Positions 23,276 to 36,249 of a stretch of DNA of 64,000 nt are shown here, one piece after another (position 1 is the first letter of the stretch; each line of letters starts with the position of its first letter). The notes under the pieces were generated by a model, which had not been told where the DNA came from, did no database searches, and saw only the letters and a program-made list of their open reading frames with translations. Both the position numbers and the translations under genes were made by a program. The stretch comes from Diprion similis (taxonomy: Eukaryota; Arthropoda; Insecta; Hymenoptera; Diprionidae), in the NCBI RefSeq assembly GCF_021155765.1, contig NC_060116.1, forward strand, positions 9,734,001 to 9,798,000, read 5' to 3'.

Positions 23276-23569
23276 ACAAGTGCTTAAACAAGTAAAGACT
23301 GGGTCATCGGTTAGTCTTATTTCAGTGTTGCCTCTCTTCCTTCGCATGAACTCCAAAGTTGGATGAGCTTCGTTTGTGTATTCCAAACAGATGTGTGGAA
23401 TTGTCCTTAAAAGGACAGTTTGACAAGTGTTTAGACAAGAAAACACTAGGTAATCGGTTAGTCTTCCTTCAGTATTGCCTCTCTTCCTTCACATGAACTC
23501 CAAAGTTGGGTGAGCTTCGTTAGTGTATTCCAAACAGATGTGTGGTATTGTCCTTAAAAGGACAGTTTT
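23276..23569. repeat. Two-copy 147-base tandem duplication
   Basis: Copies 23276-23422 and 23423-23569 align throughout; shared words such as TTAGTCTT (23311 and 23458) and TTCCAAACAG (23381 and 23528) are both 147 bases apart. Each copy ends with the hairpin TGTCCTTAAAAGGACA (7-base arms, 2-base loop). Divergence is modest, so the event is fairly recent. About 65 bases downstream GGGCCCTGAA is also duplicated (23634 and 23645 region). No coding role is seen. Confidence 0.85.
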
Positions 23570-24484
23570 TGCACTTTTGTGCAGGTCACACAACGTGATA
23601 GTTGCGATCGTTCTTTGCATAGAATCATTTGCGGGCCCTGAAAAGGGCCCTGAAGAAAACAGGTTGCAGAGGGATTTCGATGGAATAGGTAAAACAACAA
23701 AGGTTCTAAACTTAAATGGGCTTTACAATTTTTCAACAGTTTTGGAAAATTTTCGGGGGAAAGGGGTGATATTTGTTGTGGATGTTTGTAATGAACAATG
23801 TGGTCAGAAGTTATTTGGTTGAGTGATAATAGGTACTAGGCAGATATTGTAAAAATGTGATTTCTCTTTGGATAACCAGATTATTTTTGTATCTATGAAT
23901 CATGTATCTCATGGCTGGATGTATAATTAATGAATCGTCAAGATGCAGTTGCTCAATTTGTAACATCACATTTGTCGTGGATGGTTAACAGAGGAGTGTT
24001 CCATGCATCATTTCTATGTGTAGATATTTTTGAAAACTTATGCTTGTTTTTACAAAATGTGTGATGTATCGTTTCTATTCTTAAATGTCATCCTCTCAGA
24101 GATTTAACGTAGTTTTAAAATGAAAGATTATTTTAGATTTATGTAGAACTTAGTTTGGGTTTTCCGATTAATTTGTTTCATCACTGGATTTTTTTTTTTA
24201 TAATACAATTGATTTAAGATCAATGCTCATATAGCATTCACATATCACATATCGCACTGCGATTTCAGGTTCGTATAATTTTTTGATCAGTGATGTTTAA
24301 CGATTTTTGAATATACTGCAAAACTTGAGTGGTTTTCCATTACTGTAGCTTCAGTTACATGACAGCAGCAAGTTGTAGAGCAGTATCTTGAAATTTTTGG
24401 AATAATGATTTAGTATTGCACGTCGATGGAAGACACTTGCTGCTTTTGATGGTTCACTTGACCTATTACACATCTCTTATTTTA

Positions 24485-24487
<3 letters not shown>

Positions 24488-24519
<32 letters not shown>
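24488..24519. repeat. 32-base poly-T run
   Basis: An uninterrupted run of 32 T. It could be the tail of an old minus-strand retrocopy, but no retrocopy is recognisable beside it. A similar 22-base T run lies at 27818-27839. Confidence 0.9.
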
Positions 24520-24520
<1 letters not shown>

Positions 24521-24583
24521 TTGCTTTTCAAAGCCATTTTTTCTGTACTTTTCTTAGAAAGTGTCATCGCAAGTGGCCTTTTG

Positions 24584-24608
24584 AAAAGTGTTCAGTGTGA
24601 ACACTTTT
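24584..24608. repeat. Perfect 11-base-arm hairpin
   Basis: AAAAGTGTTCA, loop GTG, then TGAACACTTTT: a perfect 25-base inverted repeat. It sits 65 bases after the 32-base T run. It could be a small cruciform or a binding site for a dimeric factor; function unknown. Confidence 0.85.
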
Positions 24609-26299
24609 AGACGTGGGACTGCTTTTTTTATATATGTTTGCGAATCCCACGAATCTAGGCGCATATTGATTTCGTTAAACACTCTTGTTTTTCACTTCTT
24701 TTCTTCTTCTCTTTTTCACATATATTTTACAGAAATACATCAGGTGCCTCACATTGTAACCCATGGATCCTCGAATTATGGCTTTTTGGATCGCACTTCT
24801 TGGTTCAACGCTGAATTCTGGAAATTGTCTCTCGTAATCTATGCGCTCCAATCCATTCAATCCTTTGAGATGATTCGTTGAAAATGATGAATAATTTTGT
24901 ACATGATTTTTTAAATGCACTATGTGTTACGCTTCGCGTTGATTAAAACGTGCTGTAGATCCATCTTGCCTGCCTGCTGCTTTACGACAGTGTGTGGAAC
25001 GTTGTGGCATATTAATGAAATACTTAGAATTTAGTATTATTTATATTATAAAATATTTCCTATCTTTAAACTTCCAGGGAGTATTCGTCCTATTTTCCAA
25101 TTATTCTGGTAAAAATACGTTTGGTTCAGCAGTCTTGTACAAAACATTGTCTTAAGTCTAAGATACAACTTTTCTTATGACTTGTATTGATATTCATTCA
25201 CCGTTGCAGAATTCAACTAAATGATAGAAATACATCCTACTTTTACAAAACTGTTTAAAGACATAACAATTCAGTTTTGGTGAATGATCTTTTGAATAGA
25301 TGGGTTCTCTAATTTTTGAGATGGTATTACAATTGCACAAAGTATACTCGTTATTCATATTCATGCTAATTCAATTCTTCGATATGAATATTGTTACATA
25401 AAGTACAACATAAGAATTTTTGTTGATGTTCTTGACGTATTGAAGTCCACATTGACGAAATCTGGATATTCCTGTTCAAGTCATCTAATATTGCAGTTTG
25501 TTAGAAAGCTTGTGGTATTCCAATGTAGATTTAATTAAACGAACGGTGTATCAAATCAAATGTATACTCAAAACGCAGACTTTTCATATCCATGTAAAGC
25601 ACGTACGGCGCAAACACAGAAGTACTGTTTTACTCTCAAAACAATCCGATGCGCTTGGGGCTCGCATACTTGCGCATAACGAGCCTCTCCATGAGTAGTT
25701 TTGTCACCCGTGTAGTAAGTCCGTTTTTTGCTTTTCTTCTTTTTTGTTCTTCCTTGCAGATTCTCGTCTCAATGATCTTGCTTTACAAGTTTGGTTTTAC
25801 AGATCCACGTGTATAGGCATACATATATATATATAATACATACAGAATTTTGTTTGTTTCAATACCCAAGTAGTTCGACATAAGGACTGTAATTAAAAAT
25901 AAACGGTCATAGAAAATGTGAGTTTAAAACAGGTTGCAATATAAACTGATTTAAAGCATGTTACGACAGCATTATTCCCATGGGGAAACTTTCTTTCTTT
26001 CTTTCATTCTTTCTTATTCATTTTACTTTTTACAACGCTACTCAAACAATGCTCTGTACAATGACGTTTTCTCAAGGAAAAAAAACCATAAAAAAAAAAA
26101 TGGTTCAATCATGTAATAATTGGTTAAAAAAACTTAGCTAAGTGTTGTATGTACTTATGTATATAGCATAGAATGAACCATATTAAATTCGTAATGTAAA
26201 TTATGACTCATTCTATATTTTTACTGTATCTTCTTGGATATATTCTCTAAATGTTTCAAGATAACGTCTTCACACAAGAACGCGATATAACATGTATGT

Positions 26300-26342
26300 A
26301 AATATATATAATATATATTTCAATGTGTATATATATAGATAT

Positions 26343-26375
<33 letters not shown>

Positions 26376-26378
26376 TAC
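26300..26378. repeat. TA-rich microsatellite
   Basis: Interrupted (TA)n blocks, the longest around 26343-26365, flanked by AATATATAATATATAT-type sequence. A simple repeat only. Confidence 0.8.
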
Positions 26379-29300
26379 ACAATCAAATCTTAATTATTAA
26401 AATAATCAGTACATTGCCTATTGCGCAGCAGGCAAGAAACCCTTGTTCCACTTTACTTAAAGCTTCTTAATCTTAACCACAGACATGTCCATTTACATAA
26501 ACTTAAGTTATTTTATACGTAATGCCTAATAAAAACATTGGTATTTTGGTTGATTTGTCCTCAATGCAGCAACGTTTTAAATCATGCGTTTGCACACAAA
26601 ATCTGAAAGTGAATAAAATACTAATAATTCAGAAAAAAAAAAAATAGTTAAAAATAAATATACTATAGAATGGCGAAATTGTTTCAAAGCTTTCCTCCCG
26701 TAAAATCTCTTACACGTACGAGTCATTTTCAGAATTCAGTTGTGGAACATTCAACACCTTCGATACATATACATATATATTAATACATTTTGTTGGAAAT
26801 GTTGTTCTGAATCTAAAACCATAGTTTTATCTCAAACTTAACCTAAATTTAATGCTTATATAATAACCAGTGTATTGTGAGAGAATTATGGCCCACATTC
26901 AGTTTTGCAAATCAGCGTTTCTGATTATATCGTATTTGAATTTTTTTTCTTCTTTGTTATCTGAAAACATGTTTTGAGTTTAGTTGGCTGATGAGTACAA
27001 AACTGAACATAGACTTTGTTTTGTTTTTCCATGTAATGTAATGAATACAGTACTGTCGCTTGAACAAATTGTCGCTGCGCATAGATATGCAAATTTATAA
27101 TTTATGAAGATACATCGAATGTTTGTTTTTTAATGCGCCAGTCTCACGAATTGAAATCAGCACATCTATTTTCATTACACCGTAACTAATCGTATTTTTT
27201 TTCTCAAATCGTTGACTTCCGCGATTCACAGTTTCCGATAGATTACATTAAAATCAAGCTGTTCAAAATCTGAGCCCTGGTACAAATTTAAAAACAACAA
27301 AGTAATTTTGTCGTCAACAACAGTCGAGATACAGAGTCGCAAGAGGTATGTGTAAATTTGGTATTGAAAGAAAGGAGAAATGAAAAAAAAAAAAACATTT
27401 ACTCGTCATTCTACTATAAGCGCAAAACACGTTTATAGATTAGAATGATATGATATTGTAGTATCGTCACAAACCCCCATTGAGCGTGCCGTCTTTAAAG
27501 CAAATACAGCTTTCACCTACCCATATTTCTATAACTCTGTAACATAATCAAGACATATTTTCTAAAAAAATTGAGACCCATGTAATTAATATTGAAAGTC
27601 GTGGCCTAACTTGCTAATGGTAATGCCAAAGTTAACAGCAAAATAGCACCTGTCTCATTGCAAATAGCCAATAACTAATTTTTATTAGCTTAAACTATCA
27701 AAAATACAGTGCTGTTTTGGCGGTAACTCATCACCTAGCATGGTTAAATTTAGCAAATAAGCCTGCGAATTATTTCACAATAAACTGAACTTTGCAAACG
27801 AAAAAGTACTTGATTTGTTTTTTTTTTTTTTTTTTTTTTGCTTTCTTTGTAATTTTACACTCAATTTCTACCACATATTCGTACAGATTGAAAAGTGATC
27901 GTTAATTCTCAAAGATATATTGAATCTGACTATTGGTTTTGGTATGCTTGAAAGTTGAGAAAAACTTTCGATGCATTTCAACACTTTCGTAGTTTCATTC
28001 TCGATAATACTAAAAATTACAGCTTGAAGTAGGGGCTAGTGACAATTAACAAGAGATTCACGGCGTGTTGAATGTGATTCTCTTGCAGTTGCGAGTTCAT
28101 TGCGATGAATTGTTTGTACGTTACAATATCACATTAATATTGGCTTTGCAAACTGGACCTTAGTTTGTTACAGTGCTAGTGCTACCTACGATTTCATGTT
28201 TTCTTTTTTTTTTTTATTATTCACGAAAAATGATTCAATTTCAAAGGAAAACACCAATAGTCTTGAATTTGTAATTTAAATTCATTGTAGGAACATTTGA
28301 AAGACATAGCTATAATACATAGTACAACAGCATTCAATGTGATTTACATGGTCCATGTATAATCACCCACATTATATCCTTGTCCGACAATTTTCAAGTC
28401 CTACCTCAAATATTTTTAAATAAGTTTTAATGTCGTCAGGAATTGAATTTTGAACCTGATCAGAACTACGCAAAAGCATATTTTGTATGTTGACTTGATC
28501 AAAAATTTCCGTCCAATAAGTAAATAAGAGAATCCAAGACTACTGAAGTTATAGATGTTTGACAAATTTGTGAAATATATCGACTCAGCATAAGTTTCGA
28601 TAAACATATCTGTGTAAGTTAAAAATGAATATTTGTTGTAATCGTAATTATTTTTGGGAACCAATATTGTAGTCGCACTTGTATGGTGTAATGGCCCAGA
28701 GCTTACCAATGCATATAAACCTATAGCAATTCGGAGGTAATTATGAAAAAGAAAGCTTACCAGTGATGTAAAAATTGTCTGCCAGCTTTCCTTCATATAA
28801 TTACAGCCAATTATTATCAGCTAGTTCATTATTACAGCTTAAACTCTCCTTTTTAACATTCGCACACTCCGTAGTGTGCCTTTAGCGATTAGAACACGCA
28901 CAGAAATCATCATCATCACCTTATATCCAAATATTAAAATTATTATCATTATACATACATACTTAATTACTTTTGTTATTTTAAATCGATCTGTTATCAA
29001 TTAAAAATTAGTAGTACCTATAGGGTCATCATCACAGCTAATTTTCTCATTTGATCGTGATTCAATAGACCTTGGCCAAATGTATATCGGGGACCAAGTG
29101 TTGGGTACGATTAAACAATGGGGCCTGAGAATCAGTTCTATTACACATGCAATGGCAAAATCTGCCCCTGCACATTGACACCGTTTGTTCAATTTTAGTA
29201 AGCTGTACAGTATAGTGAAAATTGCTCGTTTGTATCAATTTACTCAGTTTTAGAATTGAGAATGCTTGTACAATAATCCTTGTTCATTGACGACACTGAA

Positions 29301-30417
29301 GCTAGTAAATGATAGGTAGAAGGTGAGACCCACTCGCATCAAGAATTAATCGAAAGATAATTATAAAGTGCACTACATAATGTGTTACTTCCATTTTGAC
29401 AATTTTGTGTTGTTACTAGAATAATTTGAAACAAAGATATCGAACTTTACGATTTCACAGGCAGAGTCGAGTATCACCTGCTAACTAGTTACAGCATCAT
29501 CGTTCATTCAACAGCTTACAATACAATGCCAGTGCAGGAATCATATTTTACTATTGCAGCGAAGAAATAGCGCAACAATAATCAACCCCAAATTATCGTT
29601 GATACCAACACTTTCTTTGTGTACCTAATACGCTCATTGACATATCAATCACTTCAGTGAAAATAGAAATTTTTTCAAAAATGTCTCTTTTCATTACTTC
29701 TCTTTGATTCCATTATTTTAGTTAATTGTTGACAGAAGTAATGGTAAATCAATAATATTCGTTTTTTTCGACTAGTGGGGTAATTAAGGTCTCTGATCGA
29801 CTTGAAGCACAGAACAAATCGTTTGTCTCTTTACATTAGCCAGATAAATCTGGTGCTGCTATGTTTTTTTTTTTTTTTAGTAATTCACAGGATTCGATAA
29901 TAAATGACTGTGCCAACATTTAATCCAAAATAATTAGTACAGTCATTTTTCCACAATGTCAAGTAAATTTCCAGCAACTAAGAAAGACAAATAACGTGAA
30001 ATTAAACACTTTAATCCATTATTAATTCATTAGAATCATGAATAATTAAAATTTCAAAATTAATACCATTTCAAGGCTTAGAAGCAAATAATTTCATCGA
30101 CTGATCTGCAAATAATTCATGGAGAATAAAGTGAGAATAAGAGTAAATTCATAATCATTATAAATTGCTGGAAATTAACCTGCCTGATTTTATTTGCTGG
30201 TTGGCTGATTGCTTTTAAGTAGTCAAATTTTGTAACAGGATTGAATAGAGTAAATGAGATTTGGAAATAGTCAATGTATCGTACGTGTGAATATCAGATA
30301 CTATAGATACCCTTAAAAATTTCACCCTAAAGAATAAATACTGTGAACCAAATTTTGCAAAACCCAGAATTGCATCTTTTGACCTAATAACTCAGACTCG
30401 GATAAATCGGACACAAA

Positions 30418-30478
30418 TATTTATAAATATATGTGTATGTGTATATACATACATACATATATATACACACACACATAC
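30418..30478. repeat. Mixed TA/TG/CA microsatellite
   Basis: Alternating purine-pyrimidine blocks: ATATATGTGTATGTGTATAT, then ACATACATACAT, then ATATATACACACACACATA. The two sides are near inverted copies and could form a hairpin or Z-DNA. A simple repeat, no gene. Confidence 0.8.
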
Positions 30479-32476
30479 AATTTTATAGAAGACATACAAT
30501 CAATATCAATTAAACTAAAAGAATTTAGCCACATTACCTTGGAATAAAAAAATGGTGAAATTATAGATCAACATTTACTGACAAATTTAAAAAAGAAAAA
30601 AAAAAGAAAAAAAAATAAAAGGAAAAGAAATTAAAATTCAGATGCTCATTGTAGTCATTACCGTAAATAAGAAATTTGCGTGATAATATCGTATAATATA
30701 ATTATAAATAATATTTAATATATAAAGATACTATAATAGATAGTTTTCTTTCCATCAACTAGAATAGAGAAAATTGCAATCAGTTTTCCATTGAGAAGTC
30801 TAAGGGCTAAAATACTCATGCCCTGAGCAAACCAATGTTCAGTGGGCTAGTGGAGCTCCATAAATATCAGTTCCAAGCATTGACATAACGCGTCATCCGG
30901 CATCACAGTTATCTGTATATATATATATATATTTTTTTTTTATTTTTATTTTTTTTTTCTCACATCATAATCTGTGAACGCCGCAATATCACAGTTAGCA
31001 CGCCACTTACTTGAATTAACGCCCCACCCTTATTTATACAATTCATATTTTTTTTTCCTCATGCTATCTACAAATTTTCAAATTTTTGGGTAAACATGTT
31101 ATTCATCTAAACATCTTTATCCAATATTTACCCTCAAATGCTCCCCTAAACATGGATCTGCTCGCACGATAACTTTTCTCTTATACAATTTATATGCCTT
31201 GCAAGAAATTTTGCAAATTTGCGAGAAGAAAAAAAAAAAAAAAATTAAATAAAAATATTTCAACAATGTGAAGAAAATAAAACCGAAAAATTATGAAAAA
31301 AAAAACAGAGAAGTGTAATGAGAGAAAAAAGAATTTCGAGAAAATCTGCCCTTGTTGGTACGCTTCTGCTTAGAAATATCGTCTGGTTCTTTCCGCCTCT
31401 AGCGCATGCAGGGTGTTCCAAAAAATGAACGGTTACCAAAATTAAACAATAATCAAAATCCATGTTCATAAAACTGTATGATTTGTACTTTGTCTCTGAA
31501 AATAAAGAAAAAAAAAGAAGAAACGCAGAAAGAAGCAAAAACACAAAAACTAAAGAATATATAGAAATAAAATAATTCCAAACTGAATGAAAAGTGGGTT
31601 CAAGCAGTGCTCTGTGAATTTAGGAAAACTTTTGAAACAAAATCACACGAAATCTGAATATTCTGTAATAAAAGGTAAATAAAATGGAATTTGACCATAT
31701 CGTAGGTACTACGTGTTAGATCGCAGCAGTAATTGAAAATATTGTGCTTGAGTAGATGAAAAATAGTAAATAAATGGTTCAATTGAATGATTGCTTTCAA
31801 CCAGTTTGGAACACATAAATAATGCAATTTTGAAAGACCCTGCAGGACTTGAATATATGTATGTATGTATGCATGTATCTACACCATCTCAAGACAATAG
31901 AATAATGCGTTTAAGTATAGGGTAATCTAAAATACATATGTTTACATCTTTATACACGGTGTGATATTAATTAATGTTATTATCATTATGAATATGCGTG
32001 TAATGCTTTTTGTTTCTTTCTTCTACATATGGTGTGTCGAATGTTCTGTAGTGCATATATATATGTATGTATGTAGTCAATGCATAAATATAATGCAATA
32101 TTGTTCATGGATGAATACGATGTACATATTTTAATATAGAGTTCGCGTGTTATACCCGTACAGTAACATGTAACACATGTTCGTAACCGTATGATAACTT
32201 TCGCTTCGTTTAGTTTGTTTGTTTTTTTTTGTTTTTGTTTTTTTTTTTTTTGCTTTTCAATCGTCTGTTCATTTATACAAGAAGTTTGATGTCGTATGTA
32301 TGGACGAGTTGCATTCGACCCACGGCATTATTTCGTACCTGTTCAGCTGGTGTGCCCATTAGAGTCTCTCGGTAGAGTATCGGAGTGGTTCGCGATGGTA
32401 CGGCTATTTCCTGGATTGCCGTAACCCTTTGGGATTCGTACGAAAGCGACGCCGAAGGCCCATGTATCGGGGGATA

Positions 32477-32878
32477 TCAAGCTTGGACGTTCAAAATCAT
32501 CTTAAGATGATTCGAGATATCGCAGCAGTGTTCTGCCTGCTTACAGGTGGAAATCAATCTTGTCGTCCAGTGGCTTGGCGGTTTTGGGAGACTCGCAGGT
32601 GACGGTGGTTCGGAAAACTTTGCCCCAGCATAAAAATTGTTGGTCGGACTACCCCGGGGACTCTCGTACTGAGATTGTCTTAACGGGGAGCCTCTGGTTT
32701 TGGCAGGGCAAGGTGGACTACAGCTAGAACGACCGTTTGAATTTCGGCTGGGTCGATTACTGCTCGAAAAATAAGTTGAGGATTTAATTGAATTGTTCCT
32801 CGAGTGTCGTTTACCACCGGCATTCGGCGAGCCTTGCCGCTCGATCTTGTCGCTCATTTTTGGCGTTGAGTTCGTCAT
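32477..32878 (-). CDS. PNRC2: PNRC-type mRNA decapping cofactor
   Basis: In vertebrates PNRC2 binds DCP1 and UPF1 and stimulates decapping in nonsense-mediated decay; it was first described as a nuclear-receptor coactivator. This single-exon 133-residue protein has the family signature at residues 82-104: FYAGAKFSEPPSP followed shortly by LPKPPSHW. The C-terminus keeps the short hydrophobic helix (HLKMILNVQA), the position of the vertebrate LxxLL-like box, here LKMIL. The N-terminal half is disordered and Ser/Arg/Asn-rich. The length is close to the vertebrate protein. Start is Met1 at 32878, or Met8. The transferred function is family knowledge; whether it is closer to PNRC1 or PNRC2 I cannot decide, though the size fits PNRC2. 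Confidence 0.85.
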   Translation of the reverse strand: MTNSTPKMSDKIERQGSPNAGGKRHSRNNSIKSSTYFSSSNRPSRNSNGRSSCSPPCPAKTRGSPLRQSQYESPRGSPTNNFYAGAKFSEPPSPASLPKPPSHWTTRLISTCKQAEHCCDISNHLKMILNVQA

Positions 32879-33199
32879 CGGGTATTTTATGGAATTTCTT
32901 TTTATGGTTTTTGCAAAACGTCCGAAGACTTAAAAATAATATCGACAAAATTTACACGCTTGACACTAGAACACTCGCTCTACTAACTGCGCAATACGGC
33001 GTATCAGGGCTGGGGGGAGTGGCGGGGGGAGGGACTCTCGGAATCGCGAGAATCACCTTCGATTCGCGTTGTGCTACCTCTTGTCGGTTAGCTTCTTTGT
33101 CCTTGATAATCGTCCACACAGAGTTCGCCTCATTCGGCGATCTTCTAGCACCGCGCGTGATATACACCCTGAAAACTGACTAATTTTCACAGAGAGAGA

Positions 33200-33860
33200 G
33201 AGATTCTTCCACAGCTGGAAATACAAGATGGCGAATACGCTGTTTGTTTTTTTTTGTGTTTTTTTTTCTTTCCTCTTCCTCCAAACACTGAACAGCCTTC
33301 CGGGTCTATCTGATGCTGCTTCTTCGAATTTCACCAAACCACTATTAGTTCTTTCCGTATCGATACTCTTCGATTATTCTGTACGGTGACACGCAAATGT
33401 AACAATAATCTCTATATACACTAATCAAATTATACTCCGGTTATTGTACGCTTGGTCCTCTCTCTGACCGTATACATACACGCGCTCGCTACACCTCTCC
33501 TAGCGTTCTACTTCGCCTTTGTGACGAACTTCTGCCCTGCGTCACGGATTACCAGGCGGTAACCCCACTTTCTCGACCAATCAACGTCCTCCTCTCTCGG
33601 CACGTGACCAATTTCAGTCAATCGCACGTCTCGACGTTCGTTCAATTTCGTAAATCTCCGTCGTCGACGAAAAATCGCTTCTTTATAAGTACCTAATCAG
33701 ATATTTAGCATGGAAAGATATCCTTCGAGGTTTTTGAAATTTTCCGCGCGTCAGAAATAGTTCGAACTTGCTAATAGGACCGCAAAAGACTAAATAAATT
33801 AGCTTTGTTTATAACGATCGAGTTTTTGACGCGTTTCGATTGGTCGGCGGACGACGAGGC
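33200..33860 (-). promoter_or_regulatory. Promoter and 5' UTR region of the PNRC-like gene
   Basis: CpG-richer DNA upstream of the PNRC-like start. It contains a YY1-type AAGATGGCG at 33225-33233, CCAAT boxes at 33577-33581 and 33608-33612, an inverted CCAAT at 33839-33843, and a palindromic E-box CACGTG at 33601-33606. Transcription toward the left is inferred from the gene's orientation; the start site is not defined by sequence alone. Confidence 0.45.
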
Positions 33861-35689
33861 CGAAGACGGCGACGCGAGCGACCCCGAGTGGGTAGTGGCG
33901 ATTTGCAGCCATCACCAAATGACGGTTTCGCCCAGCGTTTCGACTATGACATCGCTCTGAAACCCGATAAAAGGTAGGATTTCACCCTGGTGCGATGAAA
34001 TTTCTATCGTCTTTTCTGCTTCTGTAGATAATGCAAGCTTCTCTGGTGTTGGGCGTGATTTTTTCCTGCTGGTTAACTGCCTCCTTTGTCCGTTTTCATT
34101 GTATTCGTCCCCCAGTCTCTCCCCCTGATTTTGATAAGTGCTTGACAAATAGAGGATGTACACTCGGCTGAAAAAGTTTCGTCTCGACGATTACACAATG
34201 CTTCGTGTGAAATTAAAACCGTGCCTGCATCTGGACTCTCTTTCGCTTTTTATATCGTTACAACTGGTTTCAGTTTCCTGTACTTCGACACTTGTTTATT
34301 TACGCATATAGATTTCAATTTTCGTATAATAGGTTATGTTCGTCAATAAATTCTATGCGGGAGTCTCTCTTGCCCACGCATACGTGTGTGTATACAAACC
34401 CAATACATAAGTGACTCCCCGAGTTTATTCTCCATGTGATCGGTTAAATGTCCAACCTTAGGGTACAAGAAATGCGTTGAAAAAAAACTAGCCAAAGAAA
34501 TCCGTTCGTGTTTCAACACCGAAGCAACTCGGATACCGCGTATCACGTCGCATTTTATTTCTTTCGAAAACTTGGCACTTGTCTCACGATGTGAATATGC
34601 AAGATAGAGAGTACGGCTATTTAAATCTGTTGAACGTAATACTTTTGCAGTGTTCGAGTAGTGCTATTCAATTTAGAAAAAAAAACACGAAGTAAGCCCC
34701 CCCCCCCTCACCCCTGGAACAATTTTTTTAGGAATCCTTTGATACGCTGGAACAACTCAAAGATCATTAATATTTCTCCCAGTGTCAGCTGTTAATATTA
34801 ATTCGCACGCTTTATACCTAGGCGGCGTCATTTTCTTCGAATTGCATAATTTCTAATGCCTTGCGAATCCTGCACATCTGATTAACACCCTTCGAGTGAC
34901 TGCAGCTCCGTTCACTTCTGTTTTTTTTCCTGCATTCCCTGGATTTTCCGACAGTCGCACTAATCGCCGCAGCGCAATCGCATCAAAACTATCGCACGTA
35001 ACAAGCATCTTACTAAAAACGAAGCTGTTCTTATGATTTGTATTTTTAAATTCAGTCGAACGTTAGAACGAGTAGTCTTGAAATTCAACTGTATTTCGAT
35101 AGTTCACAGAATCACGCTAAAATCTTTGACCATCTGTACCAATAAATTTGAAGTAAAAATTCTGGCAAAAAAATGTAAAACCTGCAAGTTGTTCGACGAT
35201 TGCTCGTTATTATAAAAGTGCACCTTGACCACAAATACATCGCACATAACAATATACGTATAATGCTCAACATTAATAGTAATAGTTGTGACAACAACGG
35301 TAATGGTAGAAACAATACTAAAACAACCACAGAACGTCCATAAGTACGATTATAGTATCATCAAATCTCAAAAATCTTCAAAAAAGTGTGCAATCTCTAG
35401 AATCATCGATTGTTAGGAATGAATATTATAGTCATAACGTTCCTTTGTTGCATTGTAACACATATATCTGGATGGTTGGGTTGTCGTGAGTCATGAGTTG
35501 TTAAGCATTCACAGTGTAGCCTTAAGTGCGGAGCTTACCCTACGATCTCAAAGAGATTGTACACTCAGATGCTACATTAGATGCGCATACCTATACACAG
35601 AAATGCATCGTGTATCGTCGCAAGCAGACAACCCAAAAACCCGTTGAATATTATCAATTCCGCGTATACCGTTAAATCCTTGGAGAGAA

Positions 35690-36200
35690 ATTTTGGAGTC
35701 ACGCTCCTGCCTTTTTCTTTTACACACATTCCGTCGTCTGTGGCCCCGTGGCTACGGCCATGGATATGGACTACGGCATGCCGTCGGCGCTGGCTCCCTC
35801 GGTCGCATGAGGGTTCTCGGTCGGTGCCCATATATTCTCTCTCTTTATCTCTCTTTTGCTCTCTCCTTCCTACTGCAGTTCTCTCATTTACTCCCCTCTA
35901 TCTTTCGCCCTCTTTGCGAGGCGTTGCTCAAAATATTAAGCCCGACGGACGTGGGGTAAGGGCCCGTCTTGGGTTTGCGACGCCCCTGACGTCCCACCCC
36001 CTTCCTCGTCCCTACTCCAAGTCCCCGCCCACCCCCACTCCCCCTTCCCCGTCTAGTAGTCGTATTTCGTTTCAGTCGGCCGCGCGCTGCCCGTGGGTGC
36101 GGGCCTGTGTGTCGTAGTTTCGTGTGGTATTATTTACGTTGTTTTATCATCATCGTCATCTTCTTCTCCGACCTTCGATACATCATGGCGCAGACGCGGG
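35690..36200 (+). promoter_or_regulatory. GC-rich promoter-like region, candidate RNF38/44 promoter
   Basis: This is the most GC-rich non-coding patch in the window. It includes a CT-rich tract (35838-35900), CCCACCCCC-type Sp/KLF boxes (35990-36050), and an initiator-like TTTCAGTCGG near 36070 in CpG-rich context. It lies 5.7 kb upstream of the first recognised RNF38/44 coding exon on the same strand, with no other plus-strand gene between, so it is the most likely site of its leader exon. The overlapping open frames (for example 35581-36117) are products of GC richness, not convincing genes. Confidence 0.4.
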
Positions 36201-36249
36201 ATTGCTTCGCTATACGGTACATCATTTGTTTATTTACTTGTCTCGCATG

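Larger units (their letters stand above)
20961..32476. other. 11.5 kb AT-rich stretch without recognised coding sequence
   Basis: No open frame here shows a domain, a splice-consistent exon chain or coding-like composition. The longest (28416-28796, minus, 126 codons) looks like AT-rich chance. The stretch holds a degenerate dispersed repeat (22930-23055), a tandem duplication (23276-23569), long T and TA runs and hairpins. The part nearest 32.4 kb is on the 3' side of the PNRC-like gene and may include a long 3' UTR. Non-coding RNA cannot be excluded. Confidence 0.5.

Noticed and set aside
28416-28796. 126-codon minus-strand frame, the longest in the 21-32 kb stretch
   Set aside because: Hydrophobic AT-rich composition, no family match I recognise, and no start context or splice structure.
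31408-31432. GCAGGGTGTTCCAAAAAATG, similar to mariner-type termini
   Set aside because: No matching inverted end or target duplication was found nearby, so it is too short to call.
33912-34163. 83-codon minus-strand frame with hydrophilic composition
   Set aside because: The composition is gene-like, but there is no recognisable domain and it lies in the promoter region between two genes; I could not link it in frame to the PNRC-like exon.
35581-36117. 178-codon plus-strand frame in the GC-rich region
   Set aside because: Low-complexity Ser/Pro frame in a CpG-rich promoter-like patch; other frames are equally open there.
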